Shown: positions 8,522 through 17,253, numbered from the stretch's first letter. The stretch: DNA of 64,000 bases from Gammaproteobacteria bacterium (GCA_016125505.1 WGLP01000010.1:1-64000), one strand, 5' to 3'. Numbers and translations are program-made. Notes: generated by a model from the letters alone, not told the origin.

Positions 8522-8917
8522 CTAGGCGAATTGTTTGGGTGGACGTTCGAACAGAGATATTTCTGCGCTGTGCTGTGGCGAGATTTCGGTTTGATTAATG
8601 GATTGAATGGCAAAGAAAGGGGCGACGCTGGTTATCGTTGTTGGCAACATTGACAGGCCCGTAACCAGACAATGCAGGGAACAGCCAGTTGAGCAGGTCT
8701 TGTTGTGGCCGCAGCAATTCTTATGACAGTGATGGTGCCGTGTACTGACAGAGTGAGCGGACATGGTAGTGTCACAGGCTTTTTGCAGCGCGACCGGCTG
8801 TTGCAACATGGGTGCAGCACCCATGTTGGCCCAGACACTGACCGATTGGGAAAACAGCATCACCACTACCATCATGGAACCAATCAATGAGTATATTGGT
8901 TTTTTCTTATTTGCCAT
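8522..8917 (-). CDS. Small secreted Cys/His-rich protein
   Basis: Read from the ATG at 8917, this 131-residue protein has a signal peptide (Lys-rich start, hydrophobic core, cleavage near VWA-N). A His/Cys cluster follows with HHHCHKNCCGH and two further cysteines in TGCSLHC. In total seven cysteines lie within about 60 residues of mature protein. It ends in FERPPKQ, reminiscent of the RPP tail of the protein at 1347-1733. A longer frame starts upstream at a TTG (8977) or ATG (8941). I prefer 8917 because it gives a clean signal peptide and coincides with the predicted transcription start of the FNR-box promoter. Function is unknown; periplasmic metal binding or sensing is likely. Confidence 0.65.
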   Translation of the reverse strand: MANKKKPIYSLIGSMMVVVMLFSQSVSVWANMGAAPMLQQPVALQKACDTTMSAHSVSTRHHHCHKNCCGHNKTCSTGCSLHCLVTGLSMLPTTITSVAPFFAIQSINQTEISPQHSAEISLFERPPKQFA

Positions 8918-8923
8918 AAAAAC

Positions 8924-8929
8924 AGTATA
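8924..8929 (-). promoter_or_regulatory. -10 element of the FNR-box promoter, leaderless start
   Basis: A TATACT hexamer on the minus strand lies six bases upstream of the ATG at 8917, so transcription would begin at or next to the start codon and give a leaderless or near-leaderless mRNA. No -35 hexamer is recognisable, as expected when an activator such as FNR contacts polymerase. Confidence 0.5.
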
Positions 8930-8950
8930 CGAGTGTTCCATATCATCATG

Positions 8951-8966
8951 TTTGATCTGTATCAAA
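8951..8966. promoter_or_regulatory. Perfect FNR/Anr-type binding site
   Basis: The palindrome TTTGATCTGTATCAAA matches the FNR/Anr consensus TTGAT-N4-ATCAA perfectly, with six symmetric bases per arm. Its centre is 41.5 bases upstream of the expected transcription start at 8917, exactly the class II activator position for FNR-family proteins. It could also act on the divergent porin-cytochrome pair that begins at 9137, but at a distance of about 180 bp that is less likely. Confidence 0.7.
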
Positions 8967-9136
8967 GTCGCACGCAAGTAGCCAGCTTATGCTCTTTGAC
9001 CAATAATACCGTTTCACAATGCATTTGGTAATATTTCTCTTACACTAAGAACAGTGAAATGTACTCAAGTTCCCGACGCCCTGTTAACGCAGACAATAAA
9101 TGGGCGGTTCCAAAATCATAAAATGAGGATATCGCA

Positions 9137-10267
9137 ATGACTCGAGTAAATGTCAGGAAAAACGTCATTCGCGCATGTTGCTACACGTGCGTTTCTTTCT
9201 CTGCTGTCACACAGATACCAGCGGCGCTCGCAGCCAGCAACGAGGCGCAACAGATAGACAGTTTGCAACAACGAGTGGCTCAGTTAGAGGATGCACTCAA
9301 ACAACCGGATTCTGTCGTGCATCTGGCGGGATACGGTTCAGCCGGTTACAGCAGTCGCAGTTCCGACAGCACGTTTAATGTATTCTCGTTTTCTCCGATA
9401 TTTCATTATCAATACAAAGATCTGATGCTCATGCAGGCCGAAATGGAAATGGGCTATAACGCCGACGGCACCACCGAGACCGTACTGGAATACGCCTCAC
9501 TGAATCTGATCCTGAACGATAATGCCGTGTTGGTGGCCGGACAGTTTCTCAGCCCCATCGGGCAGTTTCGCCAGAATTTCCATCCGGCCTGGATTAACAA
9601 GATGCCGTCCAAGCCCCTGGGCTTTGCCGATGGCGGCGCCGCACCCTTGACGGAAACGGGTGTCGAGTTGCGGGGTGCGTTTTTGCCGGGTGGCAAAAGT
9701 CTCAACTACGCTGTCTACATTGGCAATGGCCCTCGATTGGTAAACAATGCGGGTGAAATGGAGGTGGAGACCGAAGGCAACAGCGCGGATGAAAACAAAA
9801 ATAAAGTGATTGGTGGCCGCGTCGGCTATTTGCCAATGTACAACCTGGAAGTTGGTGTTTCCGCCGCCGTGGGCAAGGCCAATATCCCGACGGAAGCCGA
9901 TCGTGATTACACGGTGTATGACGTGGATTTTGCCTATCAGCCCGGCTTCATCGAAGTGCGTGGGGAATATGTGCAAACCAAGGTTGGTGACCTGGCGAGC
10001 AGTGCGATTCCCGGTGAGCAGACCTGGAAGGCCTGGTATGTACAGGCCTCGCACAAATTCCTGCCTAGCAATTGGGAAGCGGTGGTGCGCTATGGCAAAT
10101 TCACCCCGCCGGACCCCACCGCGGAACAGAAGCAAACGGCCGTCAGTATCAACTATCTGTTTGCCGCCAACGTGATTGCCAAGCTGAGTTATGAAAATAA
10201 CGAGGCTACCGCGGGCACGATCAATGACGAGAACCGCGCCGTCGCCCAGTTGGCCTATGGCTTTTAA
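9137..10267 (+). CDS. Outer-membrane porin with N-terminal coiled coil
   Basis: A 376-residue outer-membrane porin. A signal peptide (cleavage near ALA-A, about residue 32) is followed by a short coiled coil (QQIDSLQQRVAQLEDAL). The rest alternates amphipathic strands and turns and ends in a terminal aromatic strand (VAQLAYGF). The layout resembles phosphate-selective OprP/OprO-like and related 16-strand porins that start with a trimerising coiled coil. The solute is unknown. GAGG lies close upstream of the ATG. The TAA stop is 10 bases before the start of the cytochrome gene at 10278, so the two form an operon. The divergent partner at 8522-8917 carries the FNR box. Confidence 0.75.
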   Translation: MTRVNVRKNVIRACCYTCVSFSAVTQIPAALAASNEAQQIDSLQQRVAQLEDALKQPDSVVHLAGYGSAGYSSRSSDSTFNVFSFSPIFHYQYKDLMLMQAEMEMGYNADGTTETVLEYASLNLILNDNAVLVAGQFLSPIGQFRQNFHPAWINKMPSKPLGFADGGAAPLTETGVELRGAFLPGGKSLNYAVYIGNGPRLVNNAGEMEVETEGNSADENKNKVIGGRVGYLPMYNLEVGVSAAVGKANIPTEADRDYTVYDVDFAYQPGFIEVRGEYVQTKVGDLASSAIPGEQTWKAWYVQASHKFLPSNWEAVVRYGKFTPPDPTAEQKQTAVSINYLFAANVIAKLSYENNEATAGTINDENRAVAQLAYGF

Positions 10268-10277
10268 GGAGAGCGAA

Positions 10278-10583
10278 ATGAAACGACAAAACATGAACAT
10301 GATCGCCGGAGCCAGTCTGCCGGTATTCGCTTTAATTCTGATGCTGCTCGCACCTCTCTCAGCCAGTGCCGATGATTCAAAAATGACTGATGCAAAGAAA
10401 GGAGACGTCGCCCGTGGCGTCAAGGCCTGGACAGAAAATTGTATGCGCTGCCACAACGCACGCGACCCGCGCGAGTATAGTGACGAACTCTGGGAGCCGG
10501 TCATTACCCATATGCGCATACGCGCAGGCCTGACGGGCCAGCAAGCACGAGACATACTCGCTTACTTCAGACAAAGTAATTAA
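10278..10583 (+). CDS. Small periplasmic monoheme cytochrome c
   Basis: A 101-residue protein starting at ATG 10278 with an AAGGAGAG ribosome binding site; a longer frame starting at 10191 would overlap the porin and lacks a signal peptide. The N-terminus is a signal peptide (cleavage near SASA-D, residue 31). Heme attachment is CMRCH (Cys55, Cys58, His59) and a later Met in THMRIRAGL could be the sixth ligand. The C-terminal helix (QQARDILAYFRQ) is typical of small class I cytochromes. It is translationally linked to the porin, so a shared role in respiratory uptake or electron transfer is possible but unproven. Confidence 0.85.
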   Translation: MKRQNMNMIAGASLPVFALILMLLAPLSASADDSKMTDAKKGDVARGVKAWTENCMRCHNARDPREYSDELWEPVITHMRIRAGLTGQQARDILAYFRQSN

Positions 10584-10597
10584 CCCCTCACCGTATA

Positions 10598-10625
10598 CAC
10601 CGGATTAGGCACGCCTAATCCGGTG
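10598..10625. terminator. Hairpin between cytochrome and NorD-like genes
   Basis: A perfect 12-bp inverted repeat (CACCGGATTAGG / CCTAATCCGGTG) with a 4-nt loop lies in the 100-bp space between two convergent genes. No clear T-tract follows on the plus strand. It could end transcription from either side or protect mRNA 3' ends. Confidence 0.5.
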
Positions 10626-10683
10626 CAGCGCCCACATAAAGGGTAATCAAGAAGATTATGGTAGTTTTGTTAGTGTTGCACAC

Positions 10684-12423
10684 TCAGGTATGCAGGTAGC
10701 GCATATACAGATGCGCCAGTAGCCCTGGCAGTCGCACCACACTGTCGAGTGTTTCCGATCTGCCACGCCCAAAGATATGTTCGATACTTGCGTCTGAGCG
10801 CCGATCCAGATTGATACAAAACGGCCGGATGCCTTGACGATACAAGCCTCGTACCGCATGCCAGCAATCCTGGACCAGATAATTCCTGTCATAGACATCG
10901 ATGTCGGACGGCGCGCCATCGGTAATCACGAGCAAGAGTTTTTTTCTTTCCGGCCGCAAAGCAAGTTCACCCGCGCTATGCCGGATTGCCGCACCCAGGC
11001 GCGTCGAATAGGCGCCAGCAATCTCTGACAAGCGCGCCTTACTTGCCTCGAACTCTTCGTTGAAATACTTAAAATGAGTAAAACGAATCTGCTGGCGGCC
11101 GTTGGATGAGAAGCCTGCAATGGCGAATGCATCACCGACGGTCGACAAGGTTTCGCCAAGCAGGTATACCGACTCCTGGAGGACCTGCGACACGCTTTGC
11201 TGGCTACCGTCAATGCGTTCATTCGTGGATTCGGACAGATCGAGCAGTATCGAAATGGCCAGATTTTTCTCCTGTTGAAAGGCGCTACGCATAAACACGC
11301 GTGGATCCGGCGTCAGATACCCACGAACCGCAACCATGGCATCGACCATATAATCCAGATCGAATTGCTCACCCTCTTCCCGTTTGCGTAACCATTGGTG
11401 TTTTTCTATTCGCAACTTACTGGCCATGCGTTGCAGACGATTGAGGGTATATTTATGCCGGGCGGTGATTTCAGCGATCACACGCAGCGAGCCGGGCCTG
11501 GCGGTATCTTCCTGTAGATTGCACCAGTCCTGTTTCAGGGCGTGGATCCGGTAATCCCATTCCGGGTATTGCTTGTTTGCAGGTGTCTCTGCCGGATTTG
11601 TCTGACGATACTCCAGGGCGGCCTGGGCATTCTCGACGATATGAAAACCCGGCCCAGCCTGAAACTGGTTATCCGCTAATTGGAGCCGGATGCCTTTGCT
11701 TGCCTCGACAAATTTCGCCTGTTGAGTTGACATGACGTCTTGTTGTTCAAGTATGTCTGACTGCTGATGAGCATCCAGTAAATTCTGCCAGAGACAACGA
11801 TTATCATCGCGATAGGCAACGGCCTGTTCATATCGTCCGGAGTTCAGTGGCAGCCGCATCTGACCGAGGTCGTTCGCGAGGCTCAGACCGACCTCCATGG
11901 CAAACCCCGCGGCATCGTCGCCAGCAAAGGCATCAAGTATTTTCTTTTTTCCCTTGAGCACCCAGTGATGAGTGTCCTGATATTTTGGATCGAGTACGGA
12001 GCGCGACAGGCGCAGCATGAGTTGCAGCGCACTGATATGATTTGATTCTATATGATGAAAGCTCAGCCAGAGCTGGCGCAGGCCGGGGAATTGCTTTATC
12101 GCGCGCAGCTCAAGCCTGAGGTCTTCGACCAGTCCGATCAACGCACGCTGCATGAGATTCAGATCGGCCTGCTCAAACAAGCTGGCGCCAGAGATTACAT
12201 GCAATGCCGCGTGTGCCGCCGCGGCGCGATAATATTGCGAATGGCTTTCTGTAGCGAGAATCCTCTCGGGGAGATGGATTCCGTCACCCGTCAGATAGCT
12301 GACGGGGACAGCATTAATATCTTCAACGGCGAGCGCATTGACGACAAATCCCCTGCCCCACAACGCACGCAAGTATAATTCCGTTGTTTTCCTGCAATGC
12401 GCCAGCTCCAGTAACCGCTTCAT
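10684..12423 (-). CDS. NorD/CbbO-family VWA-domain protein
   Basis: A 579-residue protein of the NorD/CbbO family. The N-terminus has the family-like YLRALWGR motif near residue 18. A long helical region follows and then a C-terminal von Willebrand A domain with a complete MIDAS: DLSES, a Thr in YSTRLGAA and the Asp of ITDGAPSD. Known members work with a MoxR/NorQ-type AAA ATPase to insert or reactivate metal centres, for example NorQ-NorD with NO reductase and CbbQ-CbbO with RuBisCO. No norQ, norB, norC or RuBisCO gene is present here; the only MoxR ATPase is 48 kb away and has its own VWA partner. It lies directly downstream of amiE, with a hairpin between. Its client is unknown. Confidence 0.75.
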   Translation of the reverse strand: MKRLLELAHCRKTTELYLRALWGRGFVVNALAVEDINAVPVSYLTGDGIHLPERILATESHSQYYRAAAAHAALHVISGASLFEQADLNLMQRALIGLVEDLRLELRAIKQFPGLRQLWLSFHHIESNHISALQLMLRLSRSVLDPKYQDTHHWVLKGKKKILDAFAGDDAAGFAMEVGLSLANDLGQMRLPLNSGRYEQAVAYRDDNRCLWQNLLDAHQQSDILEQQDVMSTQQAKFVEASKGIRLQLADNQFQAGPGFHIVENAQAALEYRQTNPAETPANKQYPEWDYRIHALKQDWCNLQEDTARPGSLRVIAEITARHKYTLNRLQRMASKLRIEKHQWLRKREEGEQFDLDYMVDAMVAVRGYLTPDPRVFMRSAFQQEKNLAISILLDLSESTNERIDGSQQSVSQVLQESVYLLGETLSTVGDAFAIAGFSSNGRQQIRFTHFKYFNEEFEASKARLSEIAGAYSTRLGAAIRHSAGELALRPERKKLLLVITDGAPSDIDVYDRNYLVQDCWHAVRGLYRQGIRPFCINLDRRSDASIEHIFGRGRSETLDSVVRLPGLLAHLYMRYLHT

Positions 12424-12448
12424 GAAAAAATAACTTCACGCAATGAAG

Positions 12449-12485
12449 GAAAAGGCCGGAATACTACAAACAATATTCCGGCGCC
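12449..12485 (-). terminator. Terminator after amiE
   Basis: On the minus strand an 8-bp stem (CCGGAATA / TATTCCGG), extendable by a few G/C pairs, with a 10-nt loop is followed by TTTTCCTT. It lies between the amiE stop and the start of the NorD-like gene. Termination may be partial, leaving some read-through to the NorD-like gene. Confidence 0.6.
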
Positions 12486-12497
12486 TTGCCGCAACAA

Positions 12498-13541
12498 TTA
12501 CTGATGACTGGTATCCGTGTCCTCGTTCGGAATACCGTTTATCGGACACTCGGCCGTTCCCACTGTCTTGCGGGTAATTTTCTCCACGTTATCTTTTGCC
12601 TTCGCGGGGTCGGTAATCCAGGTACGATAAAACTCATAAGGACACTCGGCAACACCTTCAGCACCTTCACCGGAATTGATCTTGCCGGTGTAACCACGGT
12701 GCAGGAGCTTGAACAAGTGGTTTTGTGATTGCCAGGTCTTGCGCGCATCACGGATCTGCGATGTTGACAACTCGGCATACTGGATACCGTATTCTTCTTC
12801 CGCACACTCGCCCAGCGTCCTGCCATCAAACCCGACGATGGCGGAATGGCCAAAGTAGGAATAGACACCATCAAAGCCGGTTGCATTAGCTACCGCCACG
12901 TAGGTGTTATTCATCCAGGCCATGGCCTTGGCGACAATCACCTGCTGTTCCTTGGAGGGATACATGTAGCCCTGGCAACGCACAATCAACTCCGCACCGC
13001 GCATGGCACAGTCACGCCAGATTTCAGGATAATTGCCATCATCGCAGATAATCAGGCTGACCTTGAGTCCCTTGGGACCCTCAGATACGTAGGTGCAATC
13101 GCCCGGATACCAGCCTTCCACCGGGCACCAGGGCATGATCTTCCGGTATTTCTGGACAATCTCGCCTTCGCTATTCATCAGGATCAAGGTGTTGTAGGGC
13201 GCCTTGTTCGGATGGTCTTCGTGCCGTTCCCCGGTCAGCGAAAAGACGCCCCAGGTATTGGCCTTACGGCAGGCCTCGGCAAAGATCGCCGTCTCGTCAC
13301 CGGGGACGGTTGACGCCGTCTCGTACATCTCCTTGGCGTCATACATAATGCCGTGCGTGCTGTACTCCGGGAAGATGACCAGATCCATGCCCGGCAACCC
13401 CTGCTTCATACCCACAATCATGTCCGCGATCTTTCTCGCGTTATCCAGGACCTCTGCCTTGGTATGCAGGCGCGGCATCTTATAGTTAACAACGGCAACA
13501 CCGACGGTGTCGTTGCTTGATGATATATCACCATGTCTCAT
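12498..13541 (-). CDS. amiE: Aliphatic amidase (nitrilase superfamily)
   Basis: A cytosolic amidase that hydrolyses short aliphatic amides such as acetamide or propionamide to the acid and ammonia. The protein is 347 residues, against 346 for Pseudomonas AmiE. The nitrilase catalytic triad is intact at the family positions: Glu59 (FPEYSTHG), Lys134 ([10 protein letters not shown]) and Cys166 ([11 protein letters not shown]). The preserved numbering supports AmiE over the shorter formamidase AmiF, although AmiF cannot be excluded from sequence alone. It follows urtE by 30 bp in the same direction, so it belongs to the amide transport operon. A terminator follows. It supplies ammonia alongside the separate formamidase fmdA. 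Confidence 0.88.
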   Translation of the reverse strand: MRHGDISSSNDTVGVAVVNYKMPRLHTKAEVLDNARKIADMIVGMKQGLPGMDLVIFPEYSTHGIMYDAKEMYETASTVPGDETAIFAEACRKANTWGVFSLTGERHEDHPNKAPYNTLILMNSEGEIVQKYRKIMPWCPVEGWYPGDCTYVSEGPKGLKVSLIICDDGNYPEIWRDCAMRGAELIVRCQGYMYPSKEQQVIVAKAMAWMNNTYVAVANATGFDGVYSYFGHSAIVGFDGRTLGECAEEEYGIQYAELSTSQIRDARKTWQSQNHLFKLLHRGYTGKINSGEGAEGVAECPYEFYRTWITDPAKAKDNVEKITRKTVGTAECPINGIPNEDTDTSHQ

Positions 13542-13571
13542 TTTTTACTCCGTAATCTCTTCAAGATATAT

Positions 13572-14261
13572 TTACACAGACAGATATTTGCTTATTTTTG
13601 CCGTATCGACATTTTCGCGCAGGTCTTCGTGGATAAAATTGCCTTTGTCGATAACAATCAATCGATGTGCGATCGCCATGGTAAAACTCAGCACCTGTTC
13701 CGATACGATGATGGTGATATCGCGCAGCTTGTGTATCTCATTCAGGATGTTGGCGATATCCTTGATGATCGATGGCTGAATGCCTTCGGTAGGCTCATCG
13801 AGCAGCAATACTTTCGGGTTGGTCACCAACGCCCGCGCAATGGCCAACTGTTGTTGTTGACCACCTGACAGATTACCGCCTTTACGATGACGCATATCGA
13901 ACAAGACCGGAAACAGGGCAAATATGTCATCCGGGATTGTTTCCAGTTTGGAAACCACCATGCCCGTCTTGATATTATCTTCCACCGTCAAGGTCGGAAA
14001 TATCATGCGACCCTGCGGGACATAAGCAATCCCACTCTCAACGCGCTGGTAACTTTCACTCTTAGTTACATCCTTGTCATCAACTTTTATACTCCCCTTG
14101 CCCGCAGAGAGAATGCCGATAAGCGACTTAAATAGCGTCGTCTTGCCCATGCCATTCCTGCCCATAATGGCCAGCGTTTCGTTTTTCCTGGCGGTAAAAC
14201 TAATGCCATGTATGACCTCACTCTGGCCATAACTCACATGCAAATCAGCGACTTCAAGCAT
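13572..14261 (-). CDS. urtE: ABC transporter ATPase, UrtE/LivF type
   Basis: A 229-residue ABC ATPase with Walker A GRNGMGKTTL near residue 35, signature LSGGQQQQ, Walker B LLLDEPTEG and an H-loop-equivalent SEQ segment. It is the LivF/UrtE-type subunit of a branched-chain-amino-acid-like uptake system. It follows urtD by 18 bp. In this locus the transporter most likely brings in short-chain amides or urea, as in the fmdCDEF system of Methylophilus; no urease genes are visible in the window. Confidence 0.85.
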   Translation of the reverse strand: MLEVADLHVSYGQSEVIHGISFTARKNETLAIMGRNGMGKTTLFKSLIGILSAGKGSIKVDDKDVTKSESYQRVESGIAYVPQGRMIFPTLTVEDNIKTGMVVSKLETIPDDIFALFPVLFDMRHRKGGNLSGGQQQQLAIARALVTNPKVLLLDEPTEGIQPSIIKDIANILNEIHKLRDITIIVSEQVLSFTMAIAHRLIVIDKGNFIHEDLRENVDTAKISKYLSV

Positions 14262-14279
14262 TTTATTTACCCTCTTATC

Positions 14280-15023
14280 TTAATGGCCCAGATAGACTTC
14301 AACGACATCCGGATTGTTTTGCACGGTTTTCATATCACCCTCGGCCAGGATCTTGCCCTGGTGTAACACGGTAACCTTATGCGCGATTTTCTCGACAAAC
14401 TCCATATCGTGCTCAATCACCAGCACAGAGCGGCCGACACAAATACGCTTTAACAACTCAGCGGTTTGCTCGCGCTCTTTTACACTCATCCCCGCAACCG
14501 GTTCATCGAGCATAAGCAGTTCCGGGTCCTGGATTAACAGCATACCGATCTCAAGCCACTGCTTTTGCCCATGACTTAATAAAGCCGCTTCGGTATAAAG
14601 CAGATCACTAAGAAAGATCTCTTCAGCAACCTGCTTTATTCTCTTGTCGATATCATCATTCATCTTGAAAAAGAGCGCCCCGAAGACACTCCGACCCTTC
14701 GGGTATGAGACTTCCAGGTTTTGATACACCGTCAGATTTTCATAGATGGATGGCGTCTGGAACTTTCTGCCCACACCTTGATGGACTATCTGGTGTTCTG
14801 AGAGGTTGGTCAGTTCCTTGTTCTTGAACTTTATACTTCCTGACGTTGACTTCGTCTTGCCGCAGATCAGGTCAAGGACCGTTGTCTTGCCCGCGCCATT
14901 GGGTCCGATAACAACCCTGAGCTCATCTTTATCGACGTACAGATTCAGGTTGTCCACCGCCTTAAACCCGTCAAATGACACCGTCAGGCCTTCAATATAC
15001 AATGCAAACTCTTTGCTACTCAT
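14280..15023 (-). CDS. urtD: ABC transporter ATPase, UrtD/LivG type
   Basis: A 247-residue ABC ATPase with Walker A GPNGAGKTTV, the signature region rendered as LSHGQKQW, Walker B LLMLDEPVAGM and the switch histidine in IEHDMEF. The LSHGQ signature is characteristic of UrtD within the urea/amide subfamily. It forms the ATPase heterodimer with the next gene. It follows urtC by 40 bp in the same direction. Confidence 0.87.
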   Translation of the reverse strand: MSSKEFALYIEGLTVSFDGFKAVDNLNLYVDKDELRVVIGPNGAGKTTVLDLICGKTKSTSGSIKFKNKELTNLSEHQIVHQGVGRKFQTPSIYENLTVYQNLEVSYPKGRSVFGALFFKMNDDIDKRIKQVAEEIFLSDLLYTEAALLSHGQKQWLEIGMLLIQDPELLMLDEPVAGMSVKEREQTAELLKRICVGRSVLVIEHDMEFVEKIAHKVTVLHQGKILAEGDMKTVQNNPDVVEVYLGH

Positions 15024-15063
15024 GGGCTTTTAATCCTTTGAGATCTCTTTATCTGTTACGCGC

Positions 15064-16212
15064 CTAATGTGCCTTGGCTGCACGCTTGTCCGCTAACTTG
15101 GCTTTAATCACGCTAAGACACTGCAACCTTCCGATACAGCCCATCAACTTCTGGCCGTGTTTCTCCCATAGCCCGGCAAGACCATTTGGGAAATACATGA
15201 CAACACCAATAAATAGCGCGCCCATCAGGAACAGCCAAAGCGCCGGGAATGACTCGGAGAATGCTGTCTTGCCGTAATTGACCAACAGCGTCCCAAACAC
15301 GGCTCCAATCAGCGACATACGCCCACCTACCGCCGCAAAGATGACCATTTCAATGGAAGGCACAATGCCCACGAATGACGGTGACATGAAACCCACCTGC
15401 AACGTAAACATGGCACCACCAATGGCAGAAATAATTGCGCCAAGGGCAAAGATGAAGATCTTGAAGTTAGCCACGTCGTAGCCGGAGAAGCGTACCCTGT
15501 CTTCTTTGTCACGCATGGCCAGCAACAGACGCCCGAGCTTGGAGGTCAATATATAGCGACACAACAAAATCACGCCAATCAACAAGCTGGCGTTGACAAA
15601 GTAGAGAATATATTTTGCTGACGTCGTATTGATATCCCAGCCATGCAGGGTCTTCAGGTCCGTGATGCCGTTGATACCGCCGGTAAATCCCTGCTGCCCG
15701 ACGATGAGGATGGTCAGAATCAACGCGATGGCCTGCGTGATAATCGAGAAATACACCCCGCCTACTCGACGCTTGAACATTGCTGCGCCGATGATATAGG
15801 CGAATGCCGCCGGCACCACAAAGATCGCAATAAGCGTGAATGTGAAACTATGGAACGGTTCCCAGAAAAACGGTAAATGCGTTACCTGGTTCCAGTCCAT
15901 AAAATCCGGAATCCCCGGTGTGGTCTGCTTGGCAGTACTGGTCAGGTCCGATGCCTCAAGCTTGAGAAACATTGCCATGCAATAGCCGCCAAGGCCGAAA
16001 AATATGCCCTGACCAAGACTCAGAATTCCACCATAACCCCAGACCATGACCAGGCTGACTGCAGCGAAGGCATAGGTGAGGTACTTGCCCACCAGGTTGA
16101 GACGGAAGATATCCAGTCCTAGCGGCATAATCACAAAGACAAGCAAGATGAGAATTATGGCTGCGACGCCGCCCTGCTTGCCTCCCAGCCATCTTGTAAC
16201 AAATGTATTCAT
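15064..16212 (-). CDS. urtC: ABC transporter permease, UrtC/LivM type
   Basis: A 382-residue integral membrane permease with about ten transmembrane helices. It has the conserved LivM-type segment GYGGILSLGQGIFFGLGGY near residue 60 and the cytoplasmic coupling motif region around MRDKEDRVRFSGYDVANFK. The C-terminus is a hydrophilic, Lys/Ala-rich tail. It pairs with UrtB (24 bp upstream) to form the channel for short-chain amides or urea. Confidence 0.87.
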   Translation of the reverse strand: MNTFVTRWLGGKQGGVAAIILILLVFVIMPLGLDIFRLNLVGKYLTYAFAAVSLVMVWGYGGILSLGQGIFFGLGGYCMAMFLKLEASDLTSTAKQTTPGIPDFMDWNQVTHLPFFWEPFHSFTFTLIAIFVVPAAFAYIIGAAMFKRRVGGVYFSIITQAIALILTILIVGQQGFTGGINGITDLKTLHGWDINTTSAKYILYFVNASLLIGVILLCRYILTSKLGRLLLAMRDKEDRVRFSGYDVANFKIFIFALGAIISAIGGAMFTLQVGFMSPSFVGIVPSIEMVIFAAVGGRMSLIGAVFGTLLVNYGKTAFSESFPALWLFLMGALFIGVVMYFPNGLAGLWEKHGQKLMGCIGRLQCLSVIKAKLADKRAAKAH

Positions 16213-16235
16213 CGCTAATATTCCCCTGTTAAGTA

Positions 16236-17162
16236 TTAGTGTTTTCGTACCTTGCTTGTGAACAAACCTTCAGGCCGCATCATCAGGATCACGATCACGA
16301 GAAGCAGCGTCACTACCTTGCCCATGGCATTTGTCATAAAGAAGGTGAGGATCGATTGTGCCTGCGCGATAGAGAAGGCGGATGCAATGGCGCCGACGAT
16401 GCTGGTGGCACCACCGAATACGACAACCAGGAAGGTATCGACAATGTACTGAGAGCCGCTGGTCGGTCCTGTCGAAGCGATCGTCGTAAAGGCGGCACCG
16501 GCGACACCGGCGATACCACAGCCGACGGCGAAGGTCATGCGATCCACTTTCTTCGTGTTGATGCCAATCGCGCCGGCCATGATGCGATTCTGCGTGGTTG
16601 CCCGAACCTTGAGACCCCAGCGCGACCTGAACATAAACAAGAACACCAAACTCGTCACAACGATGGTAATGGCCATGACGACCATGCCATTGATGGGAAT
16701 ATCGATGGTGGGTGTAGCCGACCAGGACCCCATCAACCAGTCGGGCAGGTTCGGACTGACTTCGCGACCACCAAAGGTACTGCGGAATATCTGCTGCATG
16801 ATCAGGGACAGACCCCATGTCGCCAACAGGCTATCCAGGGGACGTTTATATAAGTGGCGTATCATAAGATACTCGACAACGTATCCCACGAAGAACGCCA
16901 GGGCAAAAGCAGCAATGATTGCGATGAAGAAATAGTAGGGTAGAAGAGCTGGAAAAAATTGCTCTGTCACTTTACCTAGCATGTAGATGGTATAGGCACC
17001 GATGGTCATGAACTCACCGTGCGCCATGTTAATCACGCCCATCTGGCCAAAGATGATTGCCAGTCCGAGTGCCATCAATAACAGAACGCTGAACAGACTC
17101 AGGCCGGAAAAGCCTTGCATCACCACGATGGATCCCAACTCCGACATTGAGTAGCCAAACAT
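16236..17162 (-). CDS. urtB: ABC transporter permease, UrtB/LivH type
   Basis: A 308-residue permease with about eight transmembrane helices. The LivH-type motif GVINMAHGEFMTIGAYT lies near residue 41, and the conserved RATTQNRIMAGAIGINT cytoplasmic loop near 190 couples to the ATPases. The very hydrophobic N-terminus is typical. A strong hairpin separates it from urtA, which probably lets the binding protein be made in excess. Confidence 0.88.
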   Translation of the reverse strand: MFGYSMSELGSIVVMQGFSGLSLFSVLLLMALGLAIIFGQMGVINMAHGEFMTIGAYTIYMLGKVTEQFFPALLPYYFFIAIIAAFALAFFVGYVVEYLMIRHLYKRPLDSLLATWGLSLIMQQIFRSTFGGREVSPNLPDWLMGSWSATPTIDIPINGMVVMAITIVVTSLVFLFMFRSRWGLKVRATTQNRIMAGAIGINTKKVDRMTFAVGCGIAGVAGAAFTTIASTGPTSGSQYIVDTFLVVVFGGATSIVGAIASAFSIAQAQSILTFFMTNAMGKVVTLLLVIVILMMRPEGLFTSKVRKH

Positions 17163-17208
17163 AAGAATTCTCCAGTCCTTATTTACAATGCATTTGTCTG
17201 GTTTTGTC

Positions 17209-17233
17209 CCCGGGCTGCGTTACACAGCCCGGG
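17209..17233 (-). terminator. Intra-operon hairpin between urtA and urtB
   Basis: A perfect 9-bp stem (CCCGGGCTG / CAGCCCGGG) with a 7-nt loop lies 20 bases after the urtA stop and well before the urtB start. There is no T-tract, so it is better read as a 3'-end stabiliser or partial attenuator that raises binding-protein levels over the membrane subunits, as in many ABC operons. Confidence 0.6.
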
Positions 17234-17253
17234 AGCAAAGCCTACGATACTAA

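Noticed and set aside
9497..10555. 352-codon open frame on the minus strand
   Set aside because: Antisense to the porin and cytochrome genes; no recognisable domain.
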